A stretch of DNA of 64,000 nucleotides. Origin: Chionoecetes opilio. Taxonomy: Eukaryota; Arthropoda; Malacostraca; Decapoda; Majidae. This document shows positions 35,673 to 50,647 of the stretch, in pieces. Each line of letters begins with the position of its first letter. Positions within the stretch are counted from its first letter, which is position 1. Position numbers and translations under genes: made by a program. Below the pieces are notes generated by a model. That model saw only the letters and a list, made by a program, of their open reading frames with translations, searched no databases and had not been told where the DNA came from. The stretch lies in contig JACEEZ010001139.1 of NCBI GenBank assembly GCA_016584305.1, forward strand, positions 87,265-151,264, in the 5' to 3' direction.

Positions 35673-36400
35673 ATAAAAAAAGAATATAAGGAAGAAAGTT
35701 AATTACTCACTGTGTCAAAATTTGAACTGATAATAGAAAGAAGAGCAAAATTCTTGAAAAAAAAGTCATGTACCATCAGAATCTGGCGTACAAAAACCAA
35801 AAATTTGAAGAAAAAAAGAATATCAGGAAAAAAAGTTAATTATTTACTGTATCAAAATTGGAACCGAAAATAGAAAGAAGAGCAAAACTCCTCAAAAAGA
35901 GTCCTATACCACCAGAATCTGGCGTATAAAAACAAAGAAACAAAAATATGAAGAAGAAAAAAGAATATCAGAACATTTTTTAATTACTCACTGTATTAAA
36001 ATTGGAACCGAAAATTGAAAGAGGAGCAAAATTCTTGAAAAAAAAGTCCTATAGTACCGTCGGAATCTGGCGTATAAAAACAAAAACAGAAAAATATGAA
36101 GGAAAACAAGAATACTATCTGGAAAACGTTAATTATTTAAATAATTATAGCTAATTAAATTTTCTTTTTTATACGCCAGATTCTGGTGGTACCTATATGA
36201 CTTTTTTTCAAGAATTTTGCTCTTCTTTCTATTTTCAGTTCCAATTTTGATACAGTGAGTAATTAACTTTTTTTCTTGATATTCTTTTTTTCCTTCATAT
36301 TTTTGTTTCTTTGTTTTTTTTATACACCAGATTCTGTTGGTATATGACTTTTTTTTCAAGAATTTAGCTATTTCTATTTTCGGTTCCAATTTTGCTTGAA
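34485..36400. repeat. A/T-rich satellite, about 150-bp unit, 12 direct and 2 inverted copies
   Basis: The unit contains atcagaatctggcgtataaa, ttactcactgtatcaaaatt, ggaaccgaaaatagaaa and caaaattcttgaaaaa. Direct copies run from 34490 to about 36120; two inverted copies fill 36160-36395. One unit carries an (AT)n tract (35590-35665). The array ends about 130 bp before TRAPPC4 coding exon 1. Confidence 0.92.
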
Positions 36401-36529
36401 TGTTTTCCCTCTACTAGATAGGTTTTCTCAAATGAGGTTTGCATCCCAGTTCTCATGTGTTATCTTAATGAATCCGAACACACAAGTCCAGCCCATCATT
36501 TGTGTTTCTCCGCCGTGCAGGATCCCAGG

Positions 36530-40653
<4,124 letters not shown>

Positions 40654-43600
40654 CCTACCACCACCACCACCAACACCACACCACCACCACCACCACCACT
40701 GCTGCTGCTGTGGCTGTTGTCTTGGCCAGTGCTGTCATGATTTGATTCCTCCACCTGCGGTTTGTGATTGCTATTTTGGTTATTGATAATCATAAGTTTG
40801 TTTACGTCTTTTTACCTTTGTCACTGTTGGTCTTAGTTATTTGATGAGGATCATTTACACGGCTAATCTTCTTTGTCTTAATTTCATACATCTCCAAGTC
40901 CTTCCTCTCCCCCTGTGGTTGCCTAAACTGTTTCTTTTGTAATCACTTTCTGAGTGTTCTAGTTTAATATTTAACACATTTCTTTAGGATCCTCATATAT
41001 TACATTGTCCTCTTTTAATCTTGTTATGCTTTTCTTATCTTTCAGCTTTCCATTTATATATCTTTTGAACAGTTTGGGTTCTTTGCATTTGTCAATTATA
41101 TTTTTCTCAAAACTTCAATACTTTAGTCTAATTTTTTTCCTTTTGCAATTTAAACCCTATTTTCTGTTGTTGTGGTCATGCAGCTCCTCATAGCCTCTGA
41201 CCAGTCCTAGCAACTGTTCATCGCTCATAATTGCATTTAGTTCATGGCCAACACCAAGTGACAAGTAGACTTAAGTTTTGATAGCATACTTTCTCATCCT
41301 AAAACACTACGTAACTTATTTTTTTATCTATATACCACTATCAGCGGCCAATTTAGCAGCAGAGATACAGAATGTTTCTGTAAGTATACTTTGCATTGCA
41401 GAGATATCTTTCATACTTATCGGATCCATATGAATGCAAGCCTTACAAAAAGCAGTAAGTGGAGCACATGCCATCTCAAGGAAGATTAGAAGTCACATGG
41501 CCATTGCAAGTTGTGTTTTGCATTTGCTAGTAGTTGAAAAGTTTTTGTAAGTTTTGTTCATCTGACCATTTGATTATATATATGTTGGTTATTGGAGTAA
41601 CTTGTACATTCCATTACGTCTCTTTTGCCAAATCTGCCTAAATCTTGTTTGTAGGAAGACTAACTATTCTTGAGTATCTTAGAGGTGAGAGGGTAAGAAA
41701 TGCCTTAAAGGAGTTGTATGTATGTATTGTTGATTAATGCAGCTTTATATCCTTGCAGGATAAGTCTAAACAAAAGCCAGAATTATATTAAGGTTAAAGT
41801 AGAAAAAAAGGCAAGTTATGGCACTCGTTACCAGATAAGGACACGTCACATTAGCACACTTTTGATCGGCGACCCTTCGCGACAATGGGGTCGGAATGAA
41901 AATTGGTGTCAATCATTAACAGTCGCTAACCGAGTGGGGTAAGCAAAATAAGTTCAGCATGTTGAACTTTTTCACAAATAGTCGCCAATTTTGACTATTT
42001 AAAGTGAGACTTGGTCTGCAACTGATGCCGAGCGGTTCCAGATGTTAGATGTTGGTTGGTCACCGACTGTCGGTGTAAGTTAGCGTCAAACTGCGTCACA
42101 GTCGCTGACAAAAGTGGCTCTACCCAGGGCATTGCTCCCGCCAGTCAAATGGTGTCGGGCACCGCTCAGTGCTGCCCGACAATGATGATATGCAGTCACC
42201 CGTGACCCGACAACGTGTCTTGTGTTATGGCGCCGACCGTGGTCGTCGTGGGTTGACGCACGGCGGCGAATGTTCGACAGACAATACAGTGTTGCCAATC
42301 AGGCAATGCCGCATGAGCAACAGTGTTCACCTCCACTGCAGCCTTAGCCCGAGTGCTTCAGTGAGGAGAGGCAACGCACGGCACACAGCAAGAAATACAG
42401 GTTTTTGTGACTATAGTTGTGTTGCCAGTGAGATTACTATTCTGTCTTTCAATAATGTAATTTATTAACACTATTTCAAGTGTCAGAAAGAAGTAATAAT
42501 TCTAATTCTCGAGAACCAAACATAATTTCATATACGTATCAGTAACAGTACATATTAGTGTGTTGTTCCTTTGAAAAGTTTACATACGTATCAGTACATA
42601 TTAGTGTGTTGTTCCTTTGAAAAGTTTACAAGCTATTGGAGTCCTCAAGGGTGAGTAAAGAACATCTTGAGGTTAAAAATCACAGTTGCTTTGTTCTAAA
42701 GTATCTCTTACAGGATAATTGTTCATTCCAGGGTATTTACCACCATGTCCCTATTGATGTGGAATGTTGCCATTGTCCACCTCTGTATTATGAAACAAAT
42801 GTATGTAACAGTGAGAACTAAGATGTTTTAATCATATTTTAACACTCATCATGTAGGAAGTTCTGCTTGCATATTAGGTTTTGGCAATCCACACCATTTA
42901 AGCATCATTTTCAAGATATATCTACACATGTACATATAGTAATTACATGAAAAGAAATGCTAAATTCACATTAAGGTCTCGTGGAACTTTAAATGTTTCA
43001 GTTACATAGCACTGAAGTGTGAGTTTAAAAACTAAGCTGTTGACAGCTATGCCTAAAATATCTATGTACAAATATACAAAATGTAAAAAACAGCTACAAG
43101 CCAGTTATTTATAACACCATGGCTGCAGAATGGAGGAAGTAGTAGATACAAATTGGGAACAGTCATCTTCTTGAAATTCATAGCTCTATATGCAATTTTC
43201 TAATGGAAAGTTTAATGTGGAGCTCGTGATTATCTGATATCCCCATACTCTGTTTATCACATCATTTGTTTGCTTTCCCATATAATGGTGGGAGGTTTCA
43301 ACACAAGTCACTTTTCCACCCATTAAATGCTATCGTTTAAACATTTTCCCAGCAAAGCTCATCGCTTGAGCGCTTCACTTCCACTACACACACCAGGGTC
43401 TTGTTGTAGGACAGGATTCCCTTTTAGAAAACCCTCGAACACTAGGGATTCACACATAAAAAGTACTGAATGCATAAAATAGGGATGTATTCCACACAAT
43501 CTTGATGCCACCCTATAACTGTAATTCATCTACATTTGCATACCATAAGCACACATATGTAAAACCACAAGGCACTATAGTGGCATATAATGAACGTAAT

Positions 43601-43800
43601 TATATGTACTATCATATATAATTATATTACCATATAATAGCAATATCCATAAAGATCAAGGACTCTATTCTGAAATTTTGATTGAGAACTTTCTTCATGA
43701 CGTCACCCATTTCATAATAGATACCTACACAGAAAGACAACTTAGATTCTCAAGACACCAACATCAAACAACAATCTGAAGGGTAAACTGAAACCTTTCT
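40654..43800. other. TRAPPC4 3' flank; no further gene seen
   Basis: It starts with a CCA then CTG tract (40655-40715). No canonical AATAAA was recognised within 1 kb of the stop. Around 41860-42300 there are gtcgctg/gactgtcgg motifs similar to 44050-44200, suggesting a related repeat. Open frames are short and unsupported. Confidence 0.5.
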
Positions 43801-43805
43801 TAAGA

Positions 43806-44405
43806 CACAGTTCACACCGTGTCGATTTTGGGCCACGACTCTAGAATACACGAGGTATTGGCTGTAAATGTGAAATGATCGCGCGTGGTCTGAAAGAGGT
43901 TTAGTAACGATCGCCGGATGCTGAGCGGACGTCGGGGTGTGGAGTCGCGAGGGTGTGTGTGTGCGAGAGTATTCCTTGGAATACCTTCATGACGAGAGTC
44001 GGAAAGGATCTGGACCAACGGTCATTTCCGGTTGAGATCTGAGGGAGGTCAGCGACAGGTGTCAAGACTGTCCCAGACAGTCGGGGTAGTTTTTCTAATT
44101 TTGATAGTTTCCTGTCGGCACCGTTGGCGACCGTCTGCATGACTTTCGTCAAGACCGTCTGCGACTGTCGGTCAATCGATCGGCAGTCGTGGTTGTCGTA
44201 GACATGGCGCCAGTTCAAAAAATGACCAGTGACTCTTCTTGAGACTAGTTGGACGAATGTCCCAGACAGACAACGACCGTCGACAATCATACTAGCCAAC
44301 ACCAAGACACCAAAAAAATATGCCCCCCTTCTTGGAGCGTGGGAGTCAAATCCGAAAGTCGCTGGGTTGTCGTGGCCCAAAATTGGCACAGTGTGAACGG
44401 GGCTT
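43806..44405. mobile_element. MITE-like element, about 600 bp, with inverted ends
   Basis: The ends attttgggccacgac (43825-43839) and gtcgtggcccaaaatt (44368-44383), each with an outer agttcacac/gtgtgaac pair, are inverted. The interior is rich in gactgtc/gaccgtc motifs. It is non-coding, and the exact ends are uncertain. Confidence 0.7.
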
Positions 44406-45170
44406 TACACACTGCAGATGCAAGATTATGGCTAATCATGAGGCTGCAGCACAAATTCATCCTACCAAGAGATGTTTAGATGAAAATGACCTACTGGAAG
44501 CCTATTTCCTAGACACCTATGAGTGAGATAATATATACCCCCAACGTCCACGATACTGATTATGACAACTTCTCACCCAAATTGCATTTTTCTATACAAA
44601 AGTTTAGCCAAGAATGGAGACTACACTCGTTCAGCTAAACTTGACGCAACAAAATGGCCTTGTAACAAATTTCTCATCATCTTGATCAGTCCGTGGCTTG
44701 CCAAAACGCACACGAGTACACCCCATGGACGCTGCAGTCCCACACCTCACCACTGCTGGTGTGACACCCAGGATCATAAGGCATACACAGATGCTGGAAG
44801 AAGAGTAAACACCCTGATGTGAACAACGATTGAACTCATTGTACAAAACAAAGTGCTGGTGTTGTCGTGTCAAACTTTGAGGAATCCCCATAGGAGTTCC
44901 AAGACATCACCACCAAGCACCAGACACAGTGATTGGCCACTGCTGCTAAATAACCACAAAAGATGTTTCATCAAGTAAAGTCACCGGTGCCTCATCTTAG
45001 ATTTTAAGAGCAAGTCTAATGTCTTGCCCCTTCACTCTACCTTCTTGTATTCTCAACCATATATTTTCAACTCATTCTCCACTATGATGAAGTTTCAGGG
45101 AATTGTGGAATGCTTCATCCAACACATCTCAGCCTCAAGTAGTTCAGTCACTTGAGAACTTTACATACTT

Positions 45171-45551
45171 AGGCCCATTTCAGACGGTGCCACTTAGCAG
45201 GGCAGCTCTGTGGCTTGTTGGTAGCACTTCAACTCACGAGCGTCGGTGGCACTACTACCGACTCCCATGCATTCCTTTTTGCAATAGAATGGGGCGTCAG
45301 CAGCGCGACAGTTGCGCCACGTACGCGCTGCTAAGATAGCAGCGCGGCTGCAGCTACGTATGAAAGCTACAATTGACAATTGAATGTCAGGTATCGTGAC
45401 GAGCAGCGCTACTTTTTGTCCAGCAAAGCCAACTACTCAAACCCTCTGCAGTGCTACATTTTTGTGGTCGTGGCTGCGTGTGAAAGCCTCCATTTAACTC
45501 CAGTATGTACAAGCGGCAGCGCTGCTCTGTGGCCCCGTCTGAAAGGGGCCT
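45171..45551. mobile_element. MITE, 381 bp, with 5-bp duplication TACTT
   Basis: The ends aggcccatttcagacgg and ccgtctgaaaggggcct are inverted, flanked by TACTT at 45166-45170 and 45552-45556. The interior has several agcgctgct/gcagcgc motifs. Confidence 0.85.
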
Positions 45552-45944
45552 TACTTAGGAACTTGCCAGTGTCCTTACAGAAGCTTTGATGCTCCATAAG
45601 GCATCAGTTATCACCACACTTTTGAAGTAGTTAAGGTCTACTTAACAGCAATAGTAAGGCAGTGTTCATTTCACCATCTGATTTACTTATTTTGATGCAG
45701 TCAGAAGGCACACTGACTGCACACTTGTCAACATGTAAAGTATTCACAGACCAGTCCTCATCACATTATCACAGTACTTCTTTAAACACCACACAATCAA
45801 CTGCTTTTCCTCACATCTCCTTTTATAGGATCTGCACCACAGTAAGCAAAACTTTTCACAAATAACACTTATCTACATAGCACGACTGTTGAGGCACATA
45901 TTAATTTTTAAAAAGATATCTTCAACAATAGCTGTCCGTGGCCA

Positions 45945-46290
45945 CTTGCAAAGCAGGATCCGTGAGGGAGCCACACTCGGGGCGGGCACACCAGCCTGGG
46001 TGCTCCCGTCTGCCCCCACTCCTCCTGCGGGGAGCGCGACGGGGGGAACCAGAAGGAGCAGAGGAGTCATCACTGGTGTCCCCGGGTATCTGGGTTGGGC
46101 GTGCAGGAATGACTACCGGGCCCCAGGGGATGCCAAGGTGCTCTGGGGAAGGGGCGTCTCTTCTGGGGGAGGACTGACCCTGGGATGGGAAGGAGACGGG
46201 GCCACCACGCAGACCCTCCCGGATTCGTAGTGGCATGCTGCGGGCGGTGAGGCTGTGTACCTGGGGGACGGGCGAGGGTTGTTAGGTCTC
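45945..46290 (-). other. GC-rich patch, possible exon
   Basis: The GC content is far above the surroundings and both strands stay open for about 100 codons. The minus frame (46236-45922) is Pro/Ser/Arg-rich and contains DTSDDSSAPSGSPRR, but I recognise no domain and no clear splice sites. It adjoins a 27-bp minisatellite. Confidence 0.25.
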
Positions 46291-46295
46291 TAGGG

Positions 46296-46640
46296 ATGGG
46301 CAAGGTCGTTAGGTCTAAAGGGATGTGCAAGGTTGTTAGGTCTCAAGGGATGTGCAAGGTTGTTAGGTCTCAAGGGATGGGCGAGGTGGTTAGGTCTCAA
46401 GGGATGGGCGAGGTTGTTAGGTCTCAAGGGATGGGCGAGGTGGTTAGGTCTCAAGGGATGGGCGAGGTGGTTAGGTCTCAAGGGATGGGCGAGGTGGTTA
46501 GGTCTCAAGGGATGGGTGAGGTGGTTAGGTCTTAAGGGATGGGCAAGGTTGTTAGGTCTCAAGGGATGGGCAAGGTGGTTAGGTCTTAAGGGATGGGCAA
46601 GGTTGTTAGGTCTCAAGGGATGGGCAAGGTTGTTAGGTCT
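46296..46640. repeat. 27-bp minisatellite, first block
   Basis: About 13 units of gggatgggcgaggttgttag plus gtctcaa. It continues at 47881 after a transposon insertion. Both strands are open because 27 is a multiple of 3. Confidence 0.96.
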
Positions 46641-46643
46641 TAA

Positions 46644-47876
46644 AGTAGTCGTCCAGACCCAAATTTTTTTTGCCGAATTATGTTGAATGTACATTCAAAA
46701 CACCTAATCCACCAAAAATAATTGATTTCCAGGCCATATTTCCGTAAAAACACGACTTTTGTAAAAAGCGCGCGAAAAAAAAAATCTTCCCTCCAACAAG
46801 GCTACGACTGTTATTGATGACGTCAGAACAGGGACGTCCGCAGACACTCTGTCTGACACCTGTCGGCAAATGTTATGATGAGCGATTGAACTTCGGTGTC
46901 AGACAGTGAATCTGTCGCTGTGACAGATCTAGAGTACGATGCTCAATCTGACACCGAAAGAAATGACGCTGGTCGCGTATACTATGAGGAAAACGAACCT
47001 CAGATTGTCATGGGATCCTATATGTTTGAGCCCGAGTACGAGGTGGATGAACAGGTGTTAGCAGAGCCTGAGGTTCAGCAGGAGGACCTGGCACTTCTCC
47101 AAAACATGGATTGGTAAGTAAGGTTAAACCATGTGTGTGTGGGAATCACAATGAAGGTACTTTCGAGAAAATCCTATGGTTAGTTTTGGAGCTACAGTCA
47201 AACGTAATTCCTCGGAAACCACATACTAGCATTAACTACAGCAAAGAGTTGGAAAATATGCGGGCGGGAAGGCAGAAAGTGTGACAGCCACACCACCACA
47301 GGGCACGCCCACGCCCACTCCACAACTGGTTTACTTGGTTTACTTGGTCTTGTTAAGAGGCAAAGCCTCAGTCGTGGTGGTCCATCGCTACCCTCACTAC
47401 ACACCGTTTCTCAACACAACTGTTCGCCCCAACACACTATAGGCGTGAATCACCACACGCCACTCCGCCACTCCACTCCTACACACGCCACTCCTTTCCG
47501 TGTGCAAACTTTTCTCGAAAGGCACAGCTGTCTTGCTGCACCCATAAAGGATGCATGCATGTGGCATATAGCAAAACAAATCTATCAGAAACACCCAAAT
47601 ATCTTCAAGTACTATATTTATCTCTGTGTTTACGTGCCTCTCTGATCAGAGCGGGAAGATGAGCCTCCCTGATGGTACGTCACGGAGCCTGAGCCTGAGC
47701 GTCTGCAAATCTTGAGTGCGTTTTGAGAACTCGGGGAATTTGCAGATTTTGATTGCGGATTATTTAAAAACGGCTGACTGGATACAAAAAGTTACGACGT
47801 ATTGTTGATATACTCGTCAATGGCTATGATTTGACTGCATTAAATCAGGAATGATGAAATGGTCTGGACGACTACT
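46644..47876 (+). mobile_element. TTAA-flanked 1.23-kb transposon inside the minisatellite
   Basis: The 16-bp perfect terminal repeats are AGTAGTCGTCCAGACC and its complement, flanked by TTAA at 46640-46643 and 47877-47880. It splits a 27-bp minisatellite into two blocks, so the insertion came after the array arose. TTAA targeting suggests a piggyBac-type mobiliser. It carries one coding exon and no transposase core. Confidence 0.93.
46875..47114 (+). pseudogene. Acidic first exon of a transposon gene
   Basis: From the ATG at 46875 the frame meets a TGA after four codons, then stays open: SDSESVAVTDLEYDAQSDTE, then GSYMFEPEYEVDE and LLQNMDW, ending at a clear donor gtaagt at 47115. The acidic head followed by YMFEPEYE and a terminal W at a splice site recalls N-termini of transposon-associated proteins that continue into a Cys cluster. 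No matching downstream exon is found, so this is probably a stranded first exon. Confidence 0.5.
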
Positions 47877-47880
47877 TTAA

Positions 47881-48675
47881 GGGATGGGCGAGGTGGTTAG
47901 GTCTCAAGGGATGGGCGAGGTGGTTAGGTCTAAAGGGATGGGCGAGGTGGTTAGGTCTCAAGGGATGGGCGAGGTGGTTAGGTCTCAAGGGATGGGCGAG
48001 GTGGTTAGGTCTCAAGGGATGGGCGAGGTGGTTAGGTCTCAAGGGATGGGCGAGGTGGTTAGGTCTCAAGGGATGGGCGAGGTTGTTAGGTCTCAAGGGA
48101 TGGGCGAGGTTGTTAGGTCTCTAGGGATGGGCGAGGTGGTTAGGTCTCAAGGGATGGGCGAGGTGGATAGGTCTCAAGGGATGGGCGAGGTTGTTAGGTC
48201 TCAAGGGATGGGCGAGGTGGTTAGGTCTCAAGGGATGGGCAAGGTTGTTAGGTTTCAAGGGATGGGCGAGGTTGTTAGGTCTCAAGGGATGGGCAAGGTG
48301 ATTAGGTCTCAAGGGATGGGCATGGTTGTTAGGTCTCAAGGGATGGGCAAGGTGGTTAGGTCTCAAGGGATGGGCATGGTTGTTAGGTCTCAAGGGATGG
48401 GCAAGGTTGGTAGGTCTCAAGGGATGGGCATGGTTGTTAGGTCTCAAGGGATGGGCAAGGTGGTTAGGTCTCAAGGGATGGGCATGGTTGTTAGGTCTCA
48501 AGGGATGGGCAAGGTGGTTAGGTCTCAAGGGATGGGCATGTTTGTTAGGTCTCAAGGGATGGGCAAGGTTGTTAGGTCTCAAGGGATGGGCATGGTTGTT
48601 AGGTCTCAAGGGATGGGCAAGGTGGTTAGGTCTCAAGGGATGGGCAAGGTTGTTAGGTTTCAAGGCAAGGCTTGT
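47881..48675. repeat. 27-bp minisatellite, second block
   Basis: About 29 units. The left part has the gaggtgg variant; from about 48290 caaggt and catggt variants alternate, giving a 54-bp higher-order period. A 264-codon plus frame and a 216-codon minus frame are artefacts of the 27-bp period. Confidence 0.96.
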
Positions 48676-50647
48676 TAGGTCTCTCAAACAATAGTATATA
48701 ACGGTATTCAATGGGACTTTCAGACTACGTAGTGTATAAAGTACTGAACCTGAAACAATGTACTGATACAATGTTACGTTGGGCCAAGTTCACCCCCTAC
48801 TATGGCATGATGAGTTATAGAGGTCATTCATTGCCTTTCAAGATTCAATGATGGGGACAAAATCAATGCTGTCCTATGTGAAGCACAGGACAAGCAAACA
48901 TTTAGCAAAAGTAGTTTTCTACCTAATCACTGTTGCTACAAAGCACATTAAGCAAATTTGCAGCAATAACAAAATCCATCTAAAATCAGGTTCTATGCTT
49001 CATTACAAAACAATCAAGCATCTTGGTGACATTCACAAAGGCAACTGCAATATCGACACCACACTGGCACAAGTGAATCACAAAAACACACAACTTACAA
49101 TATTTACATTTCCAGTGTAAACTGCTTTGTACACCAGTGTCCATTATTCAAAAAAATAAGCTGCATGTAAAAAAGAAAATACCAAATTGGCGGTACACAA
49201 CACAGAGCCGTGACGCCCCACGCCCAGTCTGCTGGCAGGGCCGGAAATAATCTTGAATCAACTGTCTTTTGCCCTACTGGGTGAATTATATAAGCGAGTC
49301 ATTTATAATTACAACTGCATCACTGAATGAGAGGCATAGTTCTTATTCAATGCATAGTACAATGTATGTCTTGATCAGTCATTCGTCACTGAAAACAAAT
49401 GGTTTACAAGAAGACAAAAAGGGTCATGCTGATTTATATCAGAAGTCGAAAAGAATCTAGAGCGATTCTGTAGAAAATTGGTGCAGTAAAAGTAATCGTC
49501 ATTATTTTCATGATCATACAATGGAAAAGTTTATATTATGTAGAACAGGAAATGTGTTTACAATATAACCTGAAATATGGCTACTCAATTTAAAGGTATT
49601 GACTTAAGGCAGCCTTGAGAACTCAAAATAATAAAATTAAATTTCATTACTTTAAATATAATCAGGGAATTATTAAATCTCACAACAGAGAGGAAACATG
49701 TGTGAAGAAATCTCAACAGATAAGTTCAGTAATCCCAGAAGGCAGTCAAGTCAGATGCACAAAGAGCCGTCCACACAGGCAAGACAGGACGACAAGTAAC
49801 AAGTAACAGTCCAGTAGTCAGAGGGCAGCCATGGAGAGGTCAGTCACACCACACGAAACAAGAAAACGAAACACTCCCGGCAACCTTGGCATCACACCCC
49901 AACAAGAACAGCTTCCAGGACGCCTTGAAATTTGCTACAGGAAGCACCAGTGGAAGAATCAGTTTCAGGAATCCACAAGAGCTTGAAACATCAGCCAGTT
50001 TCTGGGACAGTTTCTTTCAGACCATCTTTCACAACAATTAATATACTGAGTGACATGAATGGATATGGTTTCCTTGTATCAAGATCCTGTGCCACAAATT
50101 TCCATGAATTACTTCATTTTATTGTTAAAGGAATATAGTAGAACCCTTATTGAAATTGTGTGGAAAACTGCTTATGGAAATAAATACTTACGGAACATAA
50201 GTACTCTTTATCAATTAGCATTACGGACTATTGGATTTATTGAACACCTCTGTTTTAAAAGATGATGCAAATGGCAATAGCTCAGTGCTACTGAGATCTG
50301 CAAGACATGCAGGACAAACTTCTGCATTAAAATATCAAAACTTGTGCATTATGCCATGTAATGGGATGGATGATGAATTTGGTAACATCTCAAAATCATG
50401 ATAAAGCTAATTACTGTAAGATGTTTGTTGCAAAATTTGATGTGCATTGGCAAATCAATGACTGTGAATCCATTCAAAAATTGAGCCCAGGCCCGATACT
50501 AGGAAAAGTGTTAGGAAAAGCTAAGACTGTGTTTACTGATCAACACTTAAGTGACCTTGTGTGAAAGAAGCTGTCCGAAAGGTCGGCCCAGTGTGACCTT
50601 CAGGTGCAGTACCTCATCCTGGGCACCATGCACGAGGACCTGTGGCA
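48676..50647. other. No gene seen; 3' flank of the Ig-domain gene
   Basis: A/T-rich sequence with short unsupported frames. The last 80 bases next to the stop at 50648 are GC-rich like the coding exon. Candidate AATAAA signals for the minus gene lie near 50235 and 50117. Confidence 0.5.

Noticed and set aside
47884..48771. 264-codon and 216-codon open frames on opposite strands
   Set aside because: A 27-bp repeat with no stop in either strand gives this automatically; there is no start context or domain.
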